DNA of 64,000 nt from VKMB-3413 sp041027365 (GTDB taxonomy: Bacteria > Pseudomonadota > Alphaproteobacteria > Rhizobiales > Rhizobiaceae), in NCBI RefSeq assembly GCF_041027365.1, contig NZ_JBFTEH010000001.1, forward strand, positions 372,001-436,000, read 5' to 3'. Positions 53,775 through 63,100 of the stretch are shown one piece after another. The notes below the pieces were generated by a model. That model was given only the letters and a program-made list of their open reading frames with translations, was not told the DNA's origin and did no database searches. A program made the translations under genes and the position numbers. Numbering within the stretch: the stretch's first letter is position 1; each line of letters opens with the position of its first letter.

Positions 53775-54467
53775 ATGACCGTCACGCTCGCCATTCCCTC
53801 CAAGGGCCGGCTGAAGGAGAAGGCCGTGGAGCGGCTCGGCGCCGCCGGCATCGCGGTCGAATCTGCCGAGAACGCCCGCAGCTACCGCACGTCGGTCACC
53901 GGTGCGCCGGGGCTGGAGGTGCTGCTCCTGTCGGCGTCGGAGATCGCCCGGGAACTGCGCGACGGAGCGATCGACTTCGGCATCACCGGCGAGGACCTGA
54001 TCCGCGAGGAGGTCCCGCAGCCGGACAAGGCGGTCTCGGTCGTCGCGCGTCTCGGCTTCGGCCATGCCGACGTGGTGGTCGCGGTGCCGGAGGCCTGGGT
54101 CGACGTCGAGACGATGGACGACCTCGGCGACGTCGCCGGCTCCTTCCGCGCCCGCCACGGCCGGCGCCTGCGGATCGCGACGAAGTACTGGCGGCTGACC
54201 CAAGGGTTCTTCAGCCGCACCCACGGCATCCAGAGCTACCGCATTGTCGAGAGCCTCGGCGCCACCGAAGGCGCCCCGGCGGCGGGCTCGGCGGACATCA
54301 TCGTCGACATCACCTCGACCGGCTCGACGCTCACCGCCAACCACCTGAAGGTGCTGTCCGACGGCGTGATCCTGAAGTCGCAGGCCTGCCTCGTGCGCTC
54401 GCAGACGCGGGCGCGGGACGAGGCCGACGCCGCGCTGGCGGACGAGCTGGCGGCGCGGTTCGACTGA
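53775..54467 (+). CDS. hisG: ATP phosphoribosyltransferase catalytic subunit, short form
   Basis: A 230-residue enzyme for the first step of histidine synthesis. AIPSKGRLKEKAVERL at the start, GITGEDLIRE, RIATKYWRLTQGFF and the PRPP-binding DIIVDITSTGSTLTANHLK motif are intact. The regulatory C-terminal domain of long HisG is absent, consistent with dependence on HisZ encoded just upstream. Confidence 0.96.
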   Translation: MTVTLAIPSKGRLKEKAVERLGAAGIAVESAENARSYRTSVTGAPGLEVLLLSASEIARELRDGAIDFGITGEDLIREEVPQPDKAVSVVARLGFGHADVVVAVPEAWVDVETMDDLGDVAGSFRARHGRRLRIATKYWRLTQGFFSRTHGIQSYRIVESLGATEGAPAAGSADIIVDITSTGSTLTANHLKVLSDGVILKSQACLVRSQTRARDEADAALADELAARFD

Positions 54468-54570
54468 TCCCGCTCGACTCCGGACCGGCAAGTCGGCATC
54501 TTTCCGCGATCTTTGGTTGCGGAAGGGTTCGGCCGGCACAGACGGCCCGCCTGGTTGTTCGGAGACGCCG

Positions 54571-55077
54571 ATGTTCCGATTCACCTGCGCCTGTTGCGGC
54601 GAAGTCCAGGACGGCGTGCCGAGCTTTGCGGCGGCCGCACCGCTCCATTACGAGAGCCTGACCGAGGATGAGCAACGGGAGCGCGGGCGGCTCAGCGGCG
54701 AGGTCTGCATCATCGACGACCGTCTGTTCTTCGTGCGGGCGCTCTTGCGGATCCCGGTGATCGGATCGGAGGATCCGTTCGTCTGGAACATCTGGGCCTC
54801 GCTGAGTGCCCAGAGCTTCGAAGAATACGCGGCGCATTACGACGATCCCGCCCGGACCGACTTCGGGCCGTATTTCTGCTGGCTTTCGGCGGCGCTCCCG
54901 ACCTATCCGAGCCTCGATGAGCTCCGCTCCTCGCTCCATCTGCAACCGATCGGACAGAGGCCGCTGATCGAACTCGCGCCCTCCGATCATCCCCTGTCGC
55001 TGGAGCAGCGTCAGGGGATCAGCGCGCAGCGCCTCGGCGAGATCTTTGCCGCCTGCGTTCATGGCGCGGGCGGATAG
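54571..55077 (+). CDS. DUF2199 family protein
   Basis: A 168-residue cytoplasmic protein. FTCACCGEVQDG at 3-14 carries a CxxC pair, and FVWNIWASLSAQSFEEYAAHY with LPTYPSLDELRSSLHLQP fits the DUF2199 pattern. Function unknown; the cysteines suggest zinc binding. The ATG at 54571 places the CxxC at the N-terminus as in relatives. It is a single gene between hisG and DoxX. Confidence 0.82.
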   Translation: MFRFTCACCGEVQDGVPSFAAAAPLHYESLTEDEQRERGRLSGEVCIIDDRLFFVRALLRIPVIGSEDPFVWNIWASLSAQSFEEYAAHYDDPARTDFGPYFCWLSAALPTYPSLDELRSSLHLQPIGQRPLIELAPSDHPLSLEQRQGISAQRLGEIFAACVHGAGG

Positions 55078-55128
55078 GGGTCGGCACCCGCCGTAGGGCG
55101 GTGCGGCACCGACGCCCGTCAACGTCTC

Positions 55129-55509
55129 TTACGCATACCGGCTTTCGCGCTTCGGCTTGTCCAGCGCCAGGCCGGTCGCGCCCGAGCCGGCGAGGACGAG
55201 GAAGCCGCCGGCCATGGCGAGGTTCTTCATGAAGGCGATCTGGTCGCCGGTGTGGGCGAGGAGGGCGGTCGCCACGCAGAACAGCGCGAAGACGATGCCG
55301 ACGGCGCGCATCTGCCAGCCGAGGACGATGGCGATGCCGCCGAGAAGCTCGAAGGCGCCGACGAGGTAGGCGACAACCAGCGGGGCGGGGAAGCCCATCT
55401 GGCCGAAATAGGCTGCGGTGCCGGCCGCCCCGGCGATCTTGCCATAGCCGGAGACGAGGAAGATGACCGCGAGCAGAATGCGGCCGAGAAGGTTCAGGCT
55501 GGCGTTCAT
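55129..55509 (-). CDS. DoxX family membrane protein
   Basis: A 126-residue membrane protein with four helices. LGRILLAVIFLVSGYGKIAG and FELLGGIAIVLGW are the family signatures, and FMKNLAMAGGFLVLAGSG follows. DoxX-like proteins have been tied to redox and oxidative-stress complexes. The ATG at 55509 has GGAAGGG about 9 bases upstream; an ATG three codons earlier abuts that site. Divergent from the GntR gene. Confidence 0.88.
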   Translation of the reverse strand: MNASLNLLGRILLAVIFLVSGYGKIAGAAGTAAYFGQMGFPAPLVVAYLVGAFELLGGIAIVLGWQMRAVGIVFALFCVATALLAHTGDQIAFMKNLAMAGGFLVLAGSGATGLALDKPKRESRYA

Positions 55510-55945
55510 GTGAGGCATCCCTTCCAGATCCGGCAGCTCTTCGGCCACCGGGCGTTGACGATGCTTCAAGCTAATCCGGCCGTGTCTGCCACGCATCCCG
55601 GTCTGTGGCCGACAAATCGTCAACGATTCGCGACACAATATTGAAAAGGGGGGTGACGGTGCCGTGCAGGGACACTGCGCCAACCGGCTGTTCTTTTACG
55701 CGGCGCGGGACGCGGCGCTGAGCGGGGGCCATGCGCCGGCCTCTCGCCCTCAGCTCCGCCGGCTTCGGCCTTTGCCGCAGCGATCTCGGAAGGACGCGTC
55801 GTCCCGCTCCAGAACTGGAGGGATCTTCCCTCGATCAAGATTGTATACGAACGCGCGATCAAGGCTGGCTTTTGTATGCCGCGCGCGGTATTGCAGCGGT
55901 CTAGAACACAGGTCCAGCGCAACTCGCGGGTTCAGGGCGCCATCG
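55510..55945. other. DoxX-GntR divergent intergenic region
   Basis: A 436-bp gap. Lower-GC stretches occur near 55600-55640 and 55825-55880, likely promoter zones for the two genes. It contains the TTGTATACGA palindrome at 55841. The open frame extending upstream of the GntR gene is not convincing as protein. Confidence 0.45.
55841..55850. promoter_or_regulatory. Candidate operator of the FCD-type GntR regulator
   Basis: TTGTATACGA, preceded by A and followed by A, is a near-palindrome around GTATAC. Many FCD-domain GntR proteins bind short palindromes of this TTGTATACAA kind. It lies about 95 bases before the GntR start, fitting autoregulation or control of the downstream transporter. Confidence 0.4.
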
Positions 55946-56647
55946 ATGACGACAGCGGGCATTTCCAGGCCGTCGCGGGCGGTCCGCAGCGAAGCCATTG
56001 CCGGCGCGCTGGAGGAGGAGATCGTCTCCGGCGCGCTGCCGGCCGGCTGCAAGCTCGACGAGACCGCCGTCGCGGAGCGCTTCGGCGTATCCCGCACGCC
56101 GGTCCGCGAGGCCTTCCTGACGCTCGCTTCGCGTTCGCTGGTCGAGCGCATGCCCTATCGCGGCGTCGTCGTGTGCGACCTTTCGGTCGAGCGCATCGAC
56201 CAGATGTTCGAGGCGATGGGCGAGATCGAGGGCCTGTGCGGGCGGCTCGCGGCAGGCCGCATGACGACCGCCGAACGCGCGCGGCTGCAGGATCAGCACC
56301 GAAGCATGGAGATGCTGGCGGGTGAGGGGGCGTTCGCCGCCTATGACGAGGCGAACACCGTCTTCCACGACCTCGTCTACGCCGGCACCCACAATGGCGA
56401 TCTGGTCGAGATCGCCAAGGCGATGCGGCTGAAGCTCGCGCCGTTCCGCCGCTCGCAGCTGCAGAGCCATGAGCGAACGGCGGAATCGACGCGCGAGCAC
56501 GCGGCCATCGTCGAGGCGATCCTGGAGCATGACGGGGTCGGCGCGGAACGGCATCTGCGCCGCCATCTCCTCAGCTCGGCGAAGACCTTCATCGCGGCCT
56601 ATTCCGTCCGCGGCGGCCGGGCCGGGGGCGGGACCGCACGAGCATGA
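55946..56647 (+). CDS. GntR-family transcriptional regulator (FCD domain)
   Basis: A 233-residue regulator. The N-terminal winged helix (about 12-75) has GALEEEIVSGALPAGCKLDET and AERFGVSRTPVREAFLTLASR. The C-terminal FCD domain (about 90-215) has the metal-binding pattern D/E...H in EANTVFHDLVYAGTHN and REHAAIVEAI. It usually senses an organic acid. The transporter gene 76 bases downstream on the same strand is a likely target. Confidence 0.92.
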   Translation: MTTAGISRPSRAVRSEAIAGALEEEIVSGALPAGCKLDETAVAERFGVSRTPVREAFLTLASRSLVERMPYRGVVVCDLSVERIDQMFEAMGEIEGLCGRLAAGRMTTAERARLQDQHRSMEMLAGEGAFAAYDEANTVFHDLVYAGTHNGDLVEIAKAMRLKLAPFRRSQLQSHERTAESTREHAAIVEAILEHDGVGAERHLRRHLLSSAKTFIAAYSVRGGRAGGGTARA

Positions 56648-56723
56648 CGCCGGTCGGCCGGCGATAGCAGTCATCGTGGCGCGGCGGCCTTCTCCCGCGC
56701 CGACAGAAAGAGGGACGTCGAGA

Positions 56724-57725
56724 ATGCGTCTTCCGAAGATCGATCCGTTCGTGTTCGGCCTCGCCGCCGCGGTGGCTCTGGCGGCCCTGTGGCCGGAGCC
56801 CGGCCGCAGCGGCGGCTTCCTGCACTGGAACTGGGTGACGACCTACGGCGTCTGCGCGGTGTTCTTCCTCTACGGCCTGACGCTGGCGCCGGAGCGCATG
56901 CGCCAGGGGCTGACGCGCTGGCAGGCGCATGTCACCGTGGCGCTGACGACCTTCGGCGTCTTTCCGCTGCTGGTTCTCGCCGGCGAGGCGCTGGCGCCGG
57001 ACCTTCTGCCGCGCGCGGCCGAGATCGGCTTCTTCTACGTTGCGGCGCTGCCGTCGACGGTGTCCTCCTCGGTGGCCATGGTGTCGCTGGCGCGCGGCGA
57101 CGTGCCGGTGGCGATCTTCAACGCGACCCTCTCCAGCCTCATCGGCGTCTTCATCACGCCGCTGCTGATGACCTGGTATCTCCAGGCCGGCGGCTCGCAC
57201 GTGCCGCTGCTCCCGACGATCCTGAAGGTCGTGCTGCTCGTCCTTCTGCCGATCGTCCTCGGCCAGGTCGCGCGGATCTGGCTGGCCGGCTGGGCGAAGC
57301 GCCAGGCGAAGCTGATCAAGCTCGCCGACCGCGCGGTGATCCTGGCGATCGTCTACGGCGCCTTCTGCGATTCGGTTTCCGAAGGCGTCTGGCAGCGCAA
57401 CGACCCGATCGTGGTCGCCGAGATCGCGGTCGGCGCCATCGTCCTGTTCTGGCTGGTCTTCGGCGTGACGACGCTGGCGGGGCGCCTGCTGAAGATGTCG
57501 CCGGAGGAGCGGATCGCCGTGCAGTTCTGCGGCTCCAAGAAGTCGCTCGCAGCCGGCGTGCCGCTGGCGCCGGTGATCTTCGCCGGCCGGCCGGACATCG
57601 GCGTGATCATCCTGCCGATCATGCTGTTCCATTTCCTGCAGCTTCTGACCGTCAGCTTCATCGCGACGCATTACGCGCGCCGCGACACGCCGGCCGCCGC
57701 CGAGCCCGCCTCGGCCAAGCCCTGA
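56724..57725 (+). CDS. Bile acid:sodium symporter family transporter (YfeH/SBF-like)
   Basis: A 333-residue membrane protein with about ten helices of the SBF-like type. Typical segments are LYGLTLAPERMRQGL, FYVAALPSTVSSSVAMVSLARGD and VQFCGSKKSLAAGVPLA. Despite the family name, bacterial members carry various organic anions; the substrate is unknown. The GntR gene just upstream suggests induction by a substrate. Confidence 0.9.
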   Translation: MRLPKIDPFVFGLAAAVALAALWPEPGRSGGFLHWNWVTTYGVCAVFFLYGLTLAPERMRQGLTRWQAHVTVALTTFGVFPLLVLAGEALAPDLLPRAAEIGFFYVAALPSTVSSSVAMVSLARGDVPVAIFNATLSSLIGVFITPLLMTWYLQAGGSHVPLLPTILKVVLLVLLPIVLGQVARIWLAGWAKRQAKLIKLADRAVILAIVYGAFCDSVSEGVWQRNDPIVVAEIAVGAIVLFWLVFGVTTLAGRLLKMSPEERIAVQFCGSKKSLAAGVPLAPVIFAGRPDIGVIILPIMLFHFLQLLTVSFIATHYARRDTPAAAEPASAKP

Positions 57726-57788
57726 TCGGCGAGGCCGCCGAGAGCCTGCGGAGCGAGCCGGCGCACTTGGGAGGGAAGAGGAAGGAAA

Positions 57789-57864
57789 TGGTGGGCAGTG
57801 ACGGGCTCGAACCGCCGACATCCTCGGTGTAAACGAGGCGCTCTACCAACTGAGCTAACCGCCC
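57789..57864 (-). tRNA. tRNA-Val (anticodon UAC)
   Basis: Read on the minus strand it folds as a full 76-nt cloverleaf with CCA encoded: acceptor GGGCGGT pairs with ACTGCCC, followed by A and CCA. The D-arm has AGCTCAGTTGGTAGAGC, the anticodon stem-loop is CCTCG-TTTACAC-CGAGG with anticodon TAC, and the T-arm has GGTTCGAGCC. It lies just past the transporter gene, in opposite direction. Confidence 0.97.
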
Positions 57865-58557
57865 CCGGCTGATTTCCTAAGGGTTTCCGTCCGCCGGAGC
57901 AAGCCGGGGCGCAAAGGCGCCGGGGCATCGGCCGTTGCTCTTCCTGGAAGCCGTGCCGGACGAGGCGAACGAACTGGCCGCCATCCCGGAGCTTGCAGCC
58001 CGGCTTGGCGAGGAGGGCGGGCTGGAAGGCCCGCTCGCCGCCTCGCCATCAGTGGCACGATTGCCGACGCAACCGTTCGACGGGTGCCGGCTGTTATCTT
58101 GCCGGAAAGGCCGGCCGGCGACGCCATGTAGCAAGGCCGAGGCGGCTATTCTGGAGGCACCGGAGGCGGGTTCCGGGAACGCTGTCGAGACGACAAGAGC
58201 CATGGCTGCATCGAGCAGCGCAGCGTCAGCCAAGTGGCCGGTGTCGATTGGCTGATCGGAGGGCGCGCCTGAAGTCGAGGATCTTTTTTGTCAGCGTGGT
58301 GCGGATCACCGGCGAGATCCTGTGGGCTCGGGATGGCGGCGCGCGAGGATGCGCGCATTCTCCCACCGGATGCGAGCAGGCGGCGTGCCAAACTCGGTCG
58401 GCCGCCGTGCCCATCTGTCGCCTCTTGCCGCATGGCGGCAGGACCGCACGCAGCAGTTCGGCAGTCCGCAAAGCAGGACGGGACTTGCGTCCCTGCCGAT
58501 CTCGGCTGCAAGAGGAGGTCGAAGAGAACGATCGGCGATTTCGGGAAGGGCAGGGTC
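57865..58557. other. Intergenic region between tRNA-Val and the FAD oxidase gene
   Basis: A 693-bp stretch. Both strands carry open frames of about 100 codons (57935-58255 plus; 57877-58233 minus), but neither has a family resemblance or a good ribosome site, and they overlap each other. The tRNA promoter should be at its left end, and AGAGGAGG near 58511-58518 lies in the leader of the next gene. I see no repeat. Confidence 0.45.
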
Positions 58558-59973
58558 ATGGCGCTCAAGGACATTCTGGCGGAGCGGCCGGTGCGGCGCA
58601 GCGGCATCGCGGCGGCCGTGATGGCCCTGAAGGCGAAATTCGGCGAGCGGGTCGTCACCGGCGAGGACGTACGCCGCGCGCATGCGCATTCCACCACCTA
58701 CATCCCCAACCAGATGCCGGATGCGGTGTTCTTCGCCGAGAGCGAGGCGGAGGTGCAGGCCCTCGTCCTGATCTGCGGCGAACACGACACGCCGATCGTG
58801 CCCTTCGGCACGGGGTCTTCGCTCGAGGGACACATCAATGCGCCGCAGGGCGGCATCTCGCTCGACCTGTCGCGCATGGACAAGGTACTCGCGGTCCATG
58901 CCGAGGATCTCGACTGTACCGTCGAGCCGGGGATCACCCGCGAGGCGCTGAACGCCCATTTGCGCGACACCGGCCTGTTCTTTCCGATCGATCCCGGCGC
59001 CAACGCCTCGCTCGGCGGCATGGCCTCGACGCGCGCGTCCGGCACCAACGCCGTGCGCTACGGCACGATGCGCGACAACGTCATCGGCGTGACGGCCGTG
59101 ATGGCCGACGGCAAGATCATCCGCACCGCCCGGCGCGCGAAGAAGACCTCGGCCGGCTACGACCTCACCCGGCTCCTCGTCGGCTCCGAGGGCACGCTCG
59201 GCATCATCACCAAGCTGAACCTCAAGCTCTACGGCATTCCCGAGAAGATCCTCTCCGGCGTCGTCTCCTTTCCGAGCGTGCGCGACGCCTGCGACACGGT
59301 GATCCAGACGATCCAGACCGGCATTCCGGTCGCGCGCATCGAGCTCCTCGACGCGCAGTCGATGGAAGCCGCCAACGCCTATGCCGGCCTCACCCTCGAA
59401 GCGCGCCCGTCGCTGTTCCTGGAGTTTCACGGCTCGCCGGCGGGCGTCGCCGAACAGGCCGAGATGTTCGCGATGATTGCCGGCGAGCACGGCGGCAGCG
59501 AGCTGAAGGCCGCCGAGAAGACCGAGGAGCGGGCGAAGCTCTGGAAGGCGCGCCACGACATGTACTGGGCCTCGATGACGCTGCGCCCCGGCGCGCGGGC
59601 GATCGCGACCGACGTCTGCGTGCCGGTCTCGCGCCTGGCCGACTGCATCGGCGAGACGCAGGCGGACATCGCGGCGAGCGGCCTCCTCGGCCCGATCATC
59701 GGCCATGTCGGCGACGGTAACTTCCACGTCACGCTGCTTCTCGACGAGACGAATTCCGCCGAGATCGACGCGGCCGAGGCCTTCATGGCGCGGCTCGCCG
59801 AACGGGCGGTCGAGATGGACGGCACCTGCACCGGCGAGCACGGCGTCGGCCAGGGCAAGCGCGGCTACCTCCGGCGCGAGCTCGGCGATGCCGTCGACGT
59901 GATGCAGACGATCAAGCTGGCGCTCGACCCCGGCAATATCCTCAATCCCGGCAAGATCTTTACGCTTCCTTGA
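58558..59973 (+). CDS. FAD-binding oxidase, GlcD / D-lactate dehydrogenase (cytochrome) type
   Basis: A 471-residue flavoenzyme of the VAO/PCMH superfamily. The FAD-binding domain (about 35-215) has VPFGTGSSLEGHI, DPGANASLGGMASTRASGTNAVRYG and LLVGSEGTLGIIT. The C-terminal oxidase domain has GHVGDGNFHVT and CTGEHGVGQGKRGYL. It likely oxidises D-lactate or another 2-hydroxy acid and passes electrons to cytochrome c or quinone; exact substrate is uncertain. ATG at 58558. Confidence 0.9.
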   Translation: MALKDILAERPVRRSGIAAAVMALKAKFGERVVTGEDVRRAHAHSTTYIPNQMPDAVFFAESEAEVQALVLICGEHDTPIVPFGTGSSLEGHINAPQGGISLDLSRMDKVLAVHAEDLDCTVEPGITREALNAHLRDTGLFFPIDPGANASLGGMASTRASGTNAVRYGTMRDNVIGVTAVMADGKIIRTARRAKKTSAGYDLTRLLVGSEGTLGIITKLNLKLYGIPEKILSGVVSFPSVRDACDTVIQTIQTGIPVARIELLDAQSMEAANAYAGLTLEARPSLFLEFHGSPAGVAEQAEMFAMIAGEHGGSELKAAEKTEERAKLWKARHDMYWASMTLRPGARAIATDVCVPVSRLADCIGETQADIAASGLLGPIIGHVGDGNFHVTLLLDETNSAEIDAAEAFMARLAERAVEMDGTCTGEHGVGQGKRGYLRRELGDAVDVMQTIKLALDPGNILNPGKIFTLP

Positions 59974-60130
59974 CGTCTTCGTGCTCGACATTCCCCGGCC
60001 ATTCTGGCCTATCGTCGCGGGCGAGGGGCGTTCGCCGGTCGCTTGCGGCCGGCCATGGTGGCGGTGCAGCATGATGCGCATGCGGCCGGTCGCTCCGATC
60101 GTGAACCGGCCTCGAAGAGGGAGCTGAATT

Positions 60131-63100
60131 CTGGTCAGGGCCTTCGTCATCGTCGGCGGCCTCCTCGTGCTGGCTCTGCTCGGGGCGCTGGTCGCCCCGT
60201 ATTTCATCGACTGGACGGCCTATCGCGCGGATTTCGAGCGCGAGGCTTCGGCGATCCTCGGCCGCAAGGTGGTGGTGAAGGGCGACGCTTCGGCGCGGCT
60301 CCTGCCGTTCCCGTCGGTGACCTTCACCGATGTCGAGGTCGGCGGCGAGGCCGGCCAGCCGCTGATGACGGTCGACCGCTTCCGCATGGACGCCGAACTC
60401 GCGCCGTATCTTTCGGGCGAAATCTTCATCTATTCGATGACGCTCGACCACCCGAAGATCCGCATCCCGGTCGGAAAGGACGGCGCGGTGCGCTTCGTCG
60501 TCGACCAGCCGCATATCCCGACCGGCGCGAAGGTCGTGCTCGACCATGTCGGCATCGAGAACGGAACGGTGCTGATCGAGGATGCTGCGGCCGGACGGAC
60601 GCAAGCGCTGACAGATGTCGACGCGACCCTCTCTGCCGCCTCGCTGGCCGGCCCGGTTGACGGCAGCGGCAGTTTCTCCGTCGATGGCGACAGCGTCGAC
60701 TTCACTGTCGGCCTCGGCGTGGAGCAGGAGGACGGTTCGCTGCCGGTGCGGGTGGAAGCGTCGAACCGGACGCTGTCGACCAAGCTGATCCTCGACGGCT
60801 CGGCGACGATGACGGACAAGGTGCCGCGATTCAAGGGATCCGTCGGCATCCAGCGGCCGGTTCCCGACCTTGTGGCGCTGACCGGCGGCGCCGAAAAGAA
60901 GGATAGCGGCAGTCCGTTCGACGCGCTGAACGGCCGGCTCGTGCCGCGCGGTCCGGCGGACGGTCAGGCTGAGAAGCCGCCGCTCCCGCCGCTGAGGGCC
61001 TCCGGCGCCATCGACCTGACGCCACAGGCCGCCGACGTCACCGACCTCAGGGTCGAGGCGGGGGGCGGGCCGCAGCCCTACGTACTCAACGGCACCGGCC
61101 ATCTCGATCTCGGCCGCGCCCCGTCCTTCAAGCTGATGCTGAAGGGCGAGCAGGTGAACGTCGACGCGATCGCCAAGGCCGATCAGAAGGCGGCCGGCGG
61201 CGCGGCGCAGAAGCTGCCCGGCAGCGCGCTGGGCCTGTCGGACCGCGTCGAGGCGATGCGCAAGGTGCTGGCGCAGATTCCCCGCCCGACGATCGACGGG
61301 ACGGTCGAGATCAATCTGCCGGTGGTCACCGCCGGCGACACGACGATCCGCAACGTCGCTTTCGCGGCCAGTCCGACCGGCAGCGGCTGGGCGCTCTCCC
61401 GCTTCGACGCCGAACTGCCCGGCCGCACGAAGGTCGAGGCGAGCGGCACGGTCGGGCTCGACGACGGCTTCAGCTTTGAAGGCGATCTCCTCGTCGCCTC
61501 GCAGCAGCCGTCGGGCTTTTCCGACTGGCTGACCGGCGACGTCGATCCCGCCATCCGAAGCCTCGACCGCGCGGGCTTCTCCGCCAAGACGGTGCTGACC
61601 GCCAAGCGCCAGGTGTTCAACGATCTGGAACTCGACATCGGCGGCGACACGCTGACCGGCCGGCTGGAACGCGCCGAGACCGGCGCGCATACCGAAATCT
61701 CCGCCAGGCTGCAGGGCGGGGCGGTCGACCTCGAGGCGTTCTTCGCCCTCACCAAGGTCCTGACCGGGCAGGCGGATTCGCTGGCCAATGCCGACCGCTT
61801 CGACGTCGCGCTGAAGGCAGGGCCGGTCAAGCTCGGCGATGCCGCAGCCGACAAGATCGACGCCAATGTCCTTTACGACGGCGACATGCTGGCGATCGCC
61901 AATCTCGATGTCGAGGGCATTGCCGGCGCGAGCGTGACGGCATCTGGCCAGCTGTCCAATCTCAAGGGCGACACCAAGGGCAAGCTCGATATCGCGCTGA
62001 AATCGGGCGATCCGCAGCGCTTCTTCTCTTTCCTCGAAAGCCGGCAGCCGGGCATCCCGCTGGTGGACGCTCTCGCCGGCCGCGCGGCCCGGCTCGCGCC
62101 GCTGGCGCTGCGCGGCGAGGTCGAGGCCGTGCCGGGCGCGAAAGGCAAGAAGCCGACGCTACTCGTCCGCTTCAAGGGAACGGCGAACGGCACGAACATC
62201 CAGCTCTCCTCGGCGGTGGAGAACGGGCTCTATGCCCGGACGGAAAGCGGACGCTTCGGCCTCGATCTGCGGCTGGCGAACGGCCATCCGGCCGTCCTGC
62301 TGGGACAGCTCGGAATACCCGCCGTCGATCTCGATGCGCCGGGGCCGCTGACCGGCGAACTGTCGGTCTCGGCCAAGGAGACCGGGCCGGCGGTCGTCAG
62401 CGCCTCGCTGCGCGCGCCCGGCAGCGAGCTCAGTGCCGACGGCGTCCTGGATGTGGCGCCGGACGGGATCAACCGGGCGGACCTGTCGCTCTACATGCGC
62501 AGCGACGACGCCGGGCCCTGGCTTCGCACCACCGCCGTCGACCTCGGCCAGTCCTTCGACGCGGTGCCGCTCGATCTGTCCGGGGGCGTCGTCTACGACT
62601 CCGGCGCCTGGACGCTGCGGGACGTGTCGGGGACGATCGACGGCGACGCGGTCTCGGCCGATCTGACGCGGCAAGCCGGCGGCCCGTTCAAGGGCACCGC
62701 GCATGTCGGAACGCTATCGCTGCCCTGGCTCGCGAACCTCGTCTACGGCCAACCGCTCGAAACCGCGACGGCGGGCACCGTCTGGCCGAAGGCGCCGTTC
62801 CGCTCGAGCCTCCTGCCGCACGCCGGCTTCGACGTCGCCGTCTCCGCGGACCGGTTCGACACCGGCGCGGCCGTGCTCTCCGGCTTTTCGGCCGACCTCG
62901 CGGCGACGCAGTCGCAGCTCTCGCTGGAAAAGGCGAAGGCCAGGCTCTACGGCGGCGACGTCTCCGGCCGCATCGCCCTTCGCAACGCCGGCGGAATCGG
63001 CGGGCTGACGCTGCAGGCGACGTCCGGCGGCTTCGACCTCGCCGCGCTCTGGCCCGGCCTTGCGGCGAAGGCGGCCGGCTCGACCGTGTCCGGCACGGTG

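Noticed and set aside
57789..57864. tRNA-Val as an integration site for a genomic island
   Set aside because: No integrase gene or duplicated tRNA 3' end was seen nearby, and the neighbours are ordinary metabolic genes.
57935..58255. 106-codon ORF upstream of the FAD oxidase gene, with a 118-codon ORF opposite
   Set aside because: They overlap on opposite strands, have no ribosome site or family features, and are Ala/Ser/Pro-rich like random GC-rich sequence.
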